Shown here piece by piece: positions 1-10,200 of a DNA stretch of 64,000 bases (position 1 is its first letter; each line of letters opens with the position of its first letter). Source of the stretch: Schizochytrium sp. CCTCC M209059 (Eukaryota; Sar; Bigyra; Thraustochytrida; Thraustochytriidae). The notes under the pieces are model-generated. The model made no database searches. It was given only the letters and a program-made list of their open reading frames with translations, and was not told where the DNA came from. The stretch spans positions 74,475-138,474 of the forward strand of contig KN805404.1 of NCBI GenBank assembly GCA_000818945.1, written 5' to 3'. Made by a program: the position numbers and the translations under genes.

Positions 1-735
1 TTGCTCGCTCGCTCGCTCGCTCGCTTGCCTCGAGGCGAGGCGAGGCGAGGCGACTCGCGCTGCGTTGCGTTGCGGCACGGATGGAGACGACACGCCCGCC
101 CCGTCTGCGTCGCGAGGCCAGGGATGGAGCTGGAGCTGGAGCTGGAGCTGGAGCTGGAGCTGGATGGAGGTCTCGCCGGAGCGGCACAACAGAAGAACCA
201 CGGGCGGGGAGTGGCTGCATAGCGCTCGCTCACGCGCAGACAAGCGAAGCAACTTGAAGCAAGGGCGAGCGAGCCTCGCGACTTCGATGACGGTGAAGCA
301 AGATACGCTCGCACGGGGGGGGGGAGGGTGGCAGGCGCGCCGGCGCCTGGGGCGGTGGAGCTAACCTCGCTTGCTTGCTTGGTGGAGCCGAGCCGAGCCG
401 AGCCGAGCGGGCGAACGCCGGTGCGGCCCGCGTCCGGCCGGGCCTCGACCGTCTGTATGAGAGGCGGGCGGGCCGACAGTCGTTCTCATCTGCGGAACGC
501 AGATCCAGGGCGGGCAGAGAGGTGAGTGCTCCATTCGTATCATAGAACATTACTTTGGGGCACTCAGTCGTGACACGCTAAGAGTACTAGTAGCGATTTG
601 CGGTTGCGGCGCCACGTACGATCTTTAGACCATTTCAATGAGGGAAAAAAAAGCACGCTACTGTGAAAGAAACGTGTCCGTTGAAACCCGGTAGTCTTTG
701 CCTGGGCACAGCTCTCATCAAAGGACTGTGTTGGA
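1..735. other. Low-complexity intergenic DNA, no supported gene
   Basis: The stretch is rich in short GC-rich tandem repeats: a GCTC-type tetramer at about 1-25, a GAGGC pentamer at about 32-52, a GGAGCT hexamer at about 122-165, a GAGCC pentamer at about 386-407 and a G-run near 316-324. Open frames here encode Leu-Glu or Trp-Ser dipeptide runs and Ala/Arg/Pro-rich strings with no domain. I see no gene, but the edge of the window may hide the promoter of a gene to the left. Confidence 0.5.
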
Positions 736-2521
736 TCAGAAAGAAGATTGGTAATGAAAGCTACAAAGGAATAGCTCAGCGAGACTAATCTGCGCATCCA
801 AACGCTTCTGTGGGATCGCCTTGAGACCGGGTTCCGGCTGCGATGCCTTATCGATTTTTTCCAAGCTGTGGCCAGCAGCTAGCCCGGCCATCACCATCAT
901 CACATGAATTCCGCAATCAAATGTGTTGCCGAGAAATTGAGCACCATAATAGTTGACTGGCCCTCTCCATCCATCTGTCGCAAATAAATCGGACGTAGCC
1001 GGGGCCTTCTTCATTAGGCGCTTTGATCTGCGCCTGCCGCAACGACTACGGCGACTACCCTGGCCAAACTTAAGAGACGTGTCTGCACCCTTTGCAAACT
1101 CGGATTCGCTTCCCGTCCCCTTCAAGTCAATTACAGCCACTGCTTTTGATCCTTCCCTTTCGTTCGAAGGTTGTGGGAGGGTCCTTAACTGCTGCCTAAT
1201 ACCCAAGGCATAAACCAAACCTCTCAAGTGCATTTCGATCACTTCACTTCGTTCCTGGGCGCCTTTTCTTGAATCAAAATAATTACGCGTGCGCTGCTCT
1301 AGGCCCTACATCGAGATACACCAACGTCCAATGAGAGCCGTGGCAAAATGGCAAAAACACAAAGTTTGGGTTCCTGGGCACGCCAGGCTCATGCTTTTTG
1401 ATTCTCTCCCAGCGTGCGTAACCTTGAGATGCTTTCAAAGCATTGGCAACCTCATCGTGAAAGTTAGCATCCATGGTACAGGTATCTATACACACAAATG
1501 CGCATCGACGACACGAAGGAGCTTTACTAAAGCTGTGATCGCAAAGGATTTCAACAAAAACCTTCATAACGAAAGAGGTAACCAACCGGGCTTATCTCAA
1601 CGCTGTCGAAGCCCTCTGACCGTGGCTTCTTGGCGTACAGTCCATCGTCAAGGCGCCGCCCGCTTGGGTAGTTACTGTGAATAAATTCAAAGTGCGCTCG
1701 TCCGCTCGTCATAGACCTATTCAAGACACTATGATAGCCGTGAGGGACTCCTTCGTCGCTGCTTTGGAGGCTGCAAAGCGGGGTCAAGACTCGTGCTGGG
1801 GACGCATTTTGGAAATCCATTCGAGTCAATTTGAGAAGTTCTGATTGTTTCCAGACCTTGAGGACTCTGTTGCATTCCTCACCTGCAAGATGCCCCCTCG
1901 TCTTTCTCTCTTTCATGACAAATGCTGCAAAACCATTTTGGGTCAAGCTGTTCCGCGCAACGCCAAAGTTGATTGGAGGAAACAGGCCCTGGTTCCATTT
2001 GTGCAGGCGTTATCGGCAACAAAGCTACTCCTTCATGCTGAGTCTCAAGCGGTGCACGCAGCAATCGCAACGTTGTTGAGCTCGAACTGGCTGCTTTAGC
2101 CGTGTCAAGCTTCCCAAGACTCACGCTTTTGCCTGTTATATCCTTGATTACTTCCTCTGTCATCCCTGTCGCTCGAAGTATCTCCAAGGACGCTTCATAC
2201 GACGTCATGTCGAGGCTCTCGTTGTCACGACTCGCGTCGAGATCTCTCTTACTAGCCTTATGATGTTGCCGTTGCCGAAGTTCGTGCACAGCATGACGGT
2301 CGCTATATTGCGTTTACCGATACCTTGTTGACCACACTAGAAACTCTTTGACCTGTGTTGAAGTCTTGGACCGAAGACCCTTTTGAATCGGGCCCAATCA
2401 GCATAGAAAATCCGGCAATCTGCCAGGCGTACCAGCCAACCGATGCATTCCAAATCTGTGCCAGATTTTCAGACTTCTTCAAAGCATCGGTGAGAGAGGG
2501 CCAGTCTTTGTAGTGCTTCAA
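736..2521 (-). pseudogene. Broken Ulp1/C48 SUMO-protease-like gene, probably mobile-element relic
   Basis: Reading the minus strand from 2521 to 736, five consecutive open pieces in changing frames look like parts of one protein. The piece at 1585-1283 ends with HWTLVYLD, the histidine motif of Ulp1-type (C48) cysteine proteases. The next piece (1242-736) holds QFLGNTFDCGIHV, the Gln and Asp-Cys-Gly active-site signature. The catalytic order His then Gln then Cys is therefore kept, while the frame changes several times (stops near 1283 and 1551). The piece at 2289-1879 contains a WFCSIC zinc-knuckle-like motif. Ulp1-like proteases are carried by several eukaryotic DNA transposon families, so a mobile origin is plausible but inferred. 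I saw no terminal inverted repeats or transposase. A gene with short introns is the alternative, but I could not find donor and acceptor sites that restore the frame. Confidence 0.5.
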
Positions 2522-4652
2522 AAGAAGACTGCCAAGTATGCTTCAGGATTCAAGCTCGATCATTGTAACCTCCATACACATCTTGAGCTTCTTTCATGCC
2601 CATTCACGTCATCTTGTCGCAAAGTGCAGAGATCCGATCCTTCTCTACGGTTCGGATGGACTTTTAAGGATCACGACGACGTCTTCTTCTTCTGCTTCGT
2701 GTATGCCTGCGTCACTTGCCTCGCCCGCCTCGCTAGCCACATCGTTGTGAGGGCTTCGTTGTGCGGCAGGGTAGGGCTCTTCAACAGCTTCGTCTTTAGA
2801 AGCATCGCGCCTCCCCTGCTCGTGCGTGAAGCGCGCCGCTTCTTCGTCCGTCCATCTGCAGCTGCGTTACGTCGAGGCAGCTCGCGCTGCAACCAAGCAG
2901 AAAGGATGATGCTGCAAATGGTTTGGCATGGCTTTTTTTCCTCTCCTCGCTCCACTACCTGCGACCTCACCAATGAAGGCTATGAGAGAGGCAAACTAAG
3001 TTGTGACGAATGTAACGAGTGGTTTTGAGTCGTTCATTACAAAGTGTCACATCACATTCCACTGGGGGCAGACACTCTAAAAGGTCTGCGGGAGAACTCG
3101 GAGGCATTCATGTAAGATCCACTGAGTAAAAATTATGGGACATAGACTATGTGTCCCCTTCGTAATATTTCTTCATTCCATGACTTTTTTTGAAATACAT
3201 GAGGAATTCAATAATTAAACATTTCGAGAAGTTGAGCCAGAGGGACCTTTCTTTTCAAGTCCCGGTGATCTACCCGATCCTTTCCCTCCTTTTCTCCCTT
3301 TCTCCCTTTCCGCGCGGTGTGAATTTTTTGCCCCCATTTCAGAAGGCAATCAGACATTCACCGCAGAGAAACGAGGTGTGCGCAATGAGAACGCGAGATG
3401 AACGGCACGAAGAAAAAAAATCAGGGCCTCGAACGAAAAGCGTTGCGCAGCGTGGCGCAGTGCAGCGCGCACGGAGGAATCACCGGATACTACCCGTCAT
3501 TCTGCAGCTGCCATGGACAGCTAGCTTGCAAGCGAGGCGAAGAAGCCGTGGTCGCACGAAATGTACAAGAAATCAAGGACAAACGACAGCCCGCGCGCGC
3601 GCGCGCGAGAGAGAAAGAGAGAGAGAGAGAAGGCACCGCCTCGCCTCTTTTCCCCCGCTTGCAAGCCTTGCTACTGGCCAAATCCGTTTCTCCCAACCAA
3701 GGACCTGGGCGGTGCCCGTAGCGGTGTCAGTCGTTGAAAAGCAGCAGTAAAGGGGAAAAGGAAAAAAGGAAGCAGAAGACTTGGAGTTGAGACTTTTTTG
3801 GAGCGTTGAACCTCGCGTCTCCCGGAGTGCGCTTTGCTTCTCTACTTTGTACCCAAAACTATAGAGAAGCTAACCAGCTAGCTAGCTAGCTGGCCTCTTG
3901 CAGTGAGTAGCTTGCACACCACTGCACCGCGCATCGCGCACCGCGTACACACTCACCTGTGCTTCCTTATATTGCTCCAAGCGGTCAAGCAAGCTGCTAG
4001 GCAAAACTTGCTCGTTGCATGAGTTTTGACCAGGCAGGCAGGCAGGCAGGCAGTCAGTAAGTAAGTAAGTCAGACAGTCGGTTGATCAGCGAGGAGAGAC
4101 GGAGAGGCGAACCATCCAGCTTCTCTCCTCTTTACTCCTCTTCCTCTGCACGGTCAAGACACAAGACGAGTAATACTCAGTCGTTGGCCTCGAGAGCTCG
4201 AGGCCAGAGCGCTGCGCGCGCGCGCCGCCGCCGCCCTTCGAGTGCTGCGACTTCGCGGTGCCTTCCTTGTGCGTCGTTGCACGACCGACACTCACGCCAT
4301 AACCCGGCGAAACATCCCGGGCACGTCGCGCTCAAACGGAACAGACCTCGACCTCGTCGCCAGCGGCGAAACGAAACATTTAGCAGCAGCGGCGAGGTCG
4401 AGCGAGCACACACGCACCCAAGCACGCACACCTCCGAGGACTCGTCTAGCCTCTTACGCTGTTGTTGAGGCTCCGGCTGCTGCCGCTGCGCGCAGACTGT
4501 CCGTGCATGTGCTCTGCTCGTAAAGGTCTTGTTCATCGTATCGCACACACGCACGCACTTTTCTCAACATAATTCAGCCGCTCTGATCCTGCCAGCAAGC
4601 GCTTTCTCTTCGAGCATTACCTTGGCAATCACACGAAGCCATTTCTGCAAGC
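2522..4652. other. Intergenic region with simple repeats and a PHD-like fragment
   Basis: No intact gene is supported. On the plus strand at about 2961-3060 a fragment reads CDECNEWF, then a stop, then HYK in a shifted frame. This resembles half of a PHD finger and may belong to the broken element on its left. Further right are a CG run followed by a GA run at about 3590-3630, GCTA repeats near 3878-3892, and GGCA then AAGT tetramer runs at about 4033-4072. The last 500 bases are GC-rich and presumably hold the promoter and 5' leader of the exchanger gene that starts at 4653. Confidence 0.4.
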
Positions 4653-5721
4653 ATGCCTTCTTCTTCTTCTTCTTCTTTGCATCTGTCGCGACAATGGCGC
4701 AGTAGCAGCAGAACCGGCAGAAGCAACAGGACAAATACTGGCAAGGATGGCTCGACATCACGTCTGGCCGCACGCATGCGCTCCTTCCGCAAAGCGAGGT
4801 CCCAGACGCGAAGCGTCTTCAGAAAGGCCTTTGCCGGCCTCACTATCGTCGCTCTTCTCTGTGGCATGCTTGCTCTCTGGCACGAGACAGGCTCGAACAC
4901 CCTCGAAGCTGATGTCAGTCTTTTCGAGCTTGGAAGGCGACATCTCGCCTCTGCCGGAACCGAGTGCAGCACCAACGAGACTGGCAGTGCCGGAAAGGTA
5001 TTCCTCAACCTTTTTATCATTCTTTACGCCTTCCTCGCGCTCGCCATTGTCTGCGACACCTTCTTCGAACCCTCCCTCGAGCAGATCAGTGAAAAGCTCG
5101 AACTCAGTGAGGATGTAGCGGGTGCGACTTTCATGGCCGCTGGCTCCTCGGCGCCAGAGCTCTTCACCTCCATCGCGGACACCTTTGGCAGCCAGAACTC
5201 CATCGGCGTCGGCACCATTGTGGGTAGTGCTCTCTTCAACATCCTCATCATTGTCGCCATGAGCGCCGCCGTCACGCCCAAGCCCATCAAGCTCGACTGG
5301 CGACCGGTGGTGCGAGATGTGTCTTGGTACGTTGCGGCCATTGGCATCTTTGTCCTCTTCATCATCAACGACACAGGCGTGTGCACTTACGTGGACGATG
5401 AGAATACCATCATTATCCACAATGCCACTTGCGCCGACATTTATACCGATTGCTCTTACAGCTACACTCATACCAACGGTACCGACATGTTTGTCAGCAT
5501 GGCAGACGATACGCTCACGTGCGACGTCGGCCTCGTCAACTCCTTTGAAGGGGCCATTCTCGTTCTGACCTACTGCGGATACATTCTCTTTATGGTCTTC
5601 AACTCTTCCATCCTCGGCCGCTGCTCCAAGAATGAAATCAAAGTGCACGACATTAGCCACTCTACACAGGGAAACCAGCAAGGGGGCGAAGAGAATTCCA
5701 AAGCCAATGACGGAGCCAACG

Positions 5722-5766
<45 letters not shown>

Positions 5767-5807
5767 TCAACGGCGGCCAAGACGAAGGCGATGGGGGCGC
5801 CAAGGGC

Positions 5808-5851
<44 letters not shown>

Positions 5852-6449
5852 CCCCTGGTGGGAGGTTCCCGACTCCTTGTCAGGGAAGATCTACTTCTTC
5901 ATCTCCTTTCCTCTCGTCGCTGTGCTACACTTGACCATTCCGGACTGCTCCAATGAGGATGGCCGCTTTCACCGTTGGTTTATTTCGACATTTGTCATGT
6001 CCATCGTGTGGATCGGGGCCGCTTGCCAGCTTGCGGTGATTCTCGCCAGCGAGATTGGTTGTATCCTCGGCATCAATGCCATCATAATGGGCCTCATCCT
6101 TCTCGCTGCCGGAACCTCGGTCCCAGATATGATCGCTTCCATGATTGTTGCCAAACAGGGGCATGCCGACATGGCCATCGCAAATGCCGTCGGCTCCAAT
6201 GTATTCGACATTCTGCTCGGGCTCGGGCTGCCGTGGGCATTTGCCGAGGTGATTCGCGGAAACCCCGTCATCGTCGACCGAGGAAACCTCAAGATCGACA
6301 TTGTCGTGCTCGTCATTACTGTCATTCTCTATATCTCAACGCTCATTCTCAATCGTTGGACTATGGAAAAGAGGATTGGCGTTGTCTTCGTTTTCATCTA
6401 TTTTGGATACATCATCTACGCCATCTTCGTTGAGGCCAAGCAAACATAG
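4653..6449 (+). CDS. K+-dependent Na+/Ca2+ exchanger (NCKX/SLC24 type)
   Basis: This 598-residue membrane antiporter would export Ca2+ (with K+) in exchange for Na+. The first alpha repeat (about residues 150-210) contains GATFMAAGSSAPELF and GTIVGSALFN. The second (about 470-528) contains AAGTSVPDMIASM and GSNVFDILLGLGLPW. SVPD followed by the Asp of FDI is the pattern of the K+-dependent branch. A hydrophobic segment at about 60-78 after a basic Ser/Arg-rich leader may be a cleaved signal or the first helix. Two blocks of about five helices flank a cytosolic loop (about 340-405) holding an Asn run and an Asp run from trinucleotide repeats. The start is the ATG at 4653; the next codons are a TCT/TTC repeat giving poly-Ser. 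A plasma-membrane or vacuolar location cannot be decided. No intron is needed. Confidence 0.93.
5723..5850 (+). repeat. In-frame AAC and GAC trinucleotide tracts in the exchanger loop
   Basis: An AAC run (about 14 Asn codons, near 5724-5765) and a GAC run (about 11 Asp codons, near 5817-5850) lie close together inside the predicted cytosolic loop of the exchanger. They keep the reading frame, so length changes would alter only loop length and charge. Confidence 0.85.
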
Positions 6450-7263
6450 ACAAATGCACGTATCACACCTCCAGATTACTTTATAGACCCGTGCTCAAGA
6501 CAAAACGGACTTTTGTGGCAAAGCCAGGACTTGCCTCTTGGCTAAAGGAGAGATAGCGTTTCTCGCCCCTTTCCTTTCAACAAAAAAAAAATGAAAAGAA
6601 AAGAAAGGGGTCCATGGCTGTAGTACTACTACGTGACGTCAGGGGACACAACAACACGCCCGTCCAATTTGACACCAACAACACCGAGGCGCACGCTGCG
6701 CTGCATTTAATTAAAACATACCACTCTTGACCTGCATGTGTGAATGGAGACGCCATCGATGAAATCCTTCTTTTCCTTCTTCTTCTCCTTCTTTTCTTTT
6801 CTTTCCCTTCCCTTTTTGTAACGAGATGTTTTTAAGAAAGTGACGAACCCTGCTGGATTGCTGTAACATCTCCTGCCCATACAATGGACAAGAGAAGCTT
6901 GTACAATCTGTCCATCTCCTTGATCTGGCTCGCTTTCGCTTCGGTGGGAGTAATAATTCATAGTACGATAACTAGTTATTTAAATGGCAATTTGTCTTTT
7001 ACATTGAATTCAAAAACTAGTTTTAACATTATCGCGTGCAGACATGCGACGAGGAAAGATCAAGCGAGACCAACGTTAGCAGAGCCGCGTCGCGCCCGCC
7101 CCGCCCGCCCGCGCGCGCAAACGGACGCGCGCCCCTGCCGGACGGAGCCAAGGCGCGCGAGAGCCGCCGCCACCGACACGCGCGCCTGCCTCTGCCTTCG
7201 CCTTTTTCGCTTCCTTCTTTCCTGATAGGCGTGCGAGCGCGCGGGGCGGACCCGGTCGGCGGC
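6450..7263. other. Intergenic region between exchanger and chromatin gene
   Basis: Just after the exchanger stop are A-rich and TTC-rich runs. A palindromic TGACGTCA (CRE/ATF-type bZIP site) sits at 6634-6641, 630 bases before the next start codon; its use is unproven. AT-rich DNA at about 6940-7030 is followed by a strongly GC-rich 5' leader (7080-7260). An open frame reaches back to a GTG at 7036, but it has no ATG before 7264. Confidence 0.5.
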
Positions 7264-10200
7264 ATGACAAGGGCTACACGCCGCCGCGCCTCTGGTGCCG
7301 CGGCGACAGCTGCGTCCGCCACGCCCGCGCGCCGTGGCCATAGCCGCGCACCCGCCGCTGCGGCCGAACCCAAACTCTCCATCGGAGATCAAGTCTTCGC
7401 CAAAGATAGGTTCGACAATTGGCAGACGGGTGTTGTAGTCGAGGCGAGGCCCTCCAACGACCCGTCCTTCAAGCCCGTGCACCACGAGGCCATGCGCCGC
7501 CAGGTCGCACGCAAGCGCACCGCCGGCCTTAAGCTCGAAGGTTCTGACCGCGCCGCCAGCGACGACGCCCATTTATCGTCTTCTTCTGCCGCTGCACGCG
7601 CTGAAGCGGCACTGCTCGACGCCAAAAGTACCCATGAAAATGCAGCCGCAGCAGCGGCAGCTGTGGATCCTGGTTCTTGGGTTCTCGTCAGCACCGGGGG
7701 CAGTGCGCCCGAATGGCTTCTCTACGCCTCCAGAGGCCCTGTCTGCGTGGCAGAGCTCGGCATTCCTTGCATTTGTGAGCGGCACGCGGACGTGGACTCA
7801 GACGCGGGCGCCGACGACGCCGACGCCGACGTCAATGTGGGTCGTGCCTCACGCAAGAGACAACGGGCCGCCCCACGCCGGACTACCCCGGCTCGGAAGG
7901 CCGCATCTGCAAACCGCACGCCTGCGCAACACTCCCGCCCTCGCAAGCGACGCCGTGCCACACCCCAAGCAGGTGCATACAAGGAAGCGGACGATGACGA
8001 GGACGATGAACACTTTGTTTACAATGATAACCAGTCGTCAGCAGAAGAGTATGAGGAGGAAGATGAGGACGAAGACGACGACGATGACGATGATGATGAT
8101 GACGACGACGGCGACGATAATGATGATGACGATGATAATGATGAAGCTGTCGTTGACAACGATATTGATGATGACGAGGATGCAAGTGCAGACGCAAACG
8201 CAGATGCGGAGAGGGGGGAGGAACATGACGTAATCGGGAAAACCCGCTCACGCGGACGGACGCGTCAACCAAGTCAAAACGAGTCAGTGCAACAAAGCGC
8301 GCAAGCAAAGAGGCCTCGTGGGGCCCAGAATGTCGCAGCGCAAGATCAAGAAGAGAATGGCCGCAGCAGCGAAGACGCAACGACAAGCGAAGGGAAAACC
8401 GTCGCGAATGGTCACTCGCGGGACCATGCAAACGAAAACGGACCTCAGACTCCATCAACGAGCGATCAGGAGGACAACACCTTTGGCCGAAGAACGAGGC
8501 ACTCTGCGCGAAGGACCCGCGCAGACTCCTCCGTCAAGGATGGTCCCCGCGAAGGTGAAAAGTCGTCTTCCAAAGAAGATTCGAAAGATGAAGAAAACAT
8601 TCCTCGAGACTCGAGTCTCATGATTGACGGCCACTTCTCCTTCAATCACGACAAGCTCAATCTTACTTCCTTGAAGGACTACGATGAGACGCGTGACGGC
8701 GAAGTTACGCCGCAGCATATTGAAGATCTTCGGTATCGTCTCCATTTACCCATGGCAGACGTCTTTCGTGAGGCCTTTTTGGAAGGCGGGCAGGTAAATG
8801 CCGCCTATTGCTGGATGAAGCTTCATCATCTGCACCGACCCTCCATTCAAGATGCTGGCATGCGTCTCAAGCAGTGGTATGTCACGCACAAAGACCGCGA
8901 CGCACCAGAAGGACCCCCGCCAAACTTCGGCGAACGCATGCGTGATCGACGCGCCGCCTCTCAGGGCAACACACCACCTCCGTCGAAAAATAGACGCCGC
9001 GATCGTGAGCGAGAACGCAAGCTCAAGCGTAAGCGCGACCGCGAAAGGGATAGAACGCGGGATCGAAAAGCCGAACGAGAGCGCCGCCGCGAACGCAATG
9101 CTGCGGGCATTCGCATGAACGATCTCGTACCGGACCTTCCCCTCGGTGTCAAGCTCGTTGGCTCGAAATGGGAGGCCAGCGTGCATCTTGCGCCCAATGT
9201 GGCGCGTACTTTTGTTGTGGGAAGTTACGCTCTCAGTGACGACGCTTGCAAGGCTCTCGAGCTTGCTCGCAAGGCCATCTCCGAGCACCGTGCGCAAATG
9301 GCTGTTGAACGCAAAATCACATTTCAAGAGATGGAACGCTCTGGAATTGCCTCACAGTGTGCTGTATGCCACGAGCACATTAATACCTCCGCCTCTTCTG
9401 CGCCCCAATCTGATGGCCCTGCGCAATCAGATGTCGCCATGCCTTCATCTGCAACTTCCGCCACCCCTCAGCAGCAGACGACGTCCACGCCAGTATCATC
9501 TCTCCCTGCTAGCGCTGGTGCAAGCGCGGATGCAAATGTCGTTGCCATGGAGGTTGAAGGAGTCAAGAGTGAGGCCAATGTCGCTGCAATGGAGATCGAT
9601 GGTGCCACACCTGCCCCTGCTTCTGTCCCTGCACCTACTCCTGCTCCTGCTGCTGCTCCTGCTCCGGCTGAGCCATCCGGTATCGCCAATGGTCATAAGT
9701 CAGAAGGGGCGTCAAGCGTCGTCATCCCTCCAGCACAATCGATCGAGGTGCCGCTGGCGTCGCAAGAAACTAATCCAAGTGGTAAAGGACCCGAACCTGA
9801 GGCGTCTCAGACCACAACAACTGCAGCCCTCGCAACTCCTTCCACGAGTTCTCCTCCCGCGGTCAAGATATGGCAAGGATGTGACTTGTGCACCCGCAAG
9901 TACCATGTACCAGCCTGCCTTGACCGGCAGTTTGAATCGGATGAAATGGCGCCTCGTGATCCAAACTGTGAAACCTGCTCAGCCTGTCTCAAGCTCCTTC
10001 TCCAATTGGCGACCGAAGCTGCTCGCTCGATTGTCCCATCCGGGGGCGGAGGCCGGCGCGCCTCCCGCCGACGGGCCGACTTTGACGCCGCAGACGACAG
10101 CAAGAGCGCCGTACTTGGGGCGTCCCCAGCTTCTCGCCGACCCGAATCAGACCGCCCGTCGTTTGGGTTTCCCGTGTCCAAGGGTTTCATCAAAATGCCC

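Noticed and set aside
1..222. Leu-Glu repeat peptide frame at the left edge
   Set aside because: It is produced by the GGAGCT hexamer repeat, starts at TTG and has no other supporting sequence.
2513..3028. 171-codon plus-strand frame as a gene
   Set aside because: Only its last residues resemble a PHD half; the rest has no pattern and the finger is cut by the stop, so it is treated as a fragment.
4758..5780. 340-codon minus-strand frame over the exchanger
   Set aside because: Antisense of the AAC and GAC tracts gives poly-Val; the plus strand has clear exchanger motifs.
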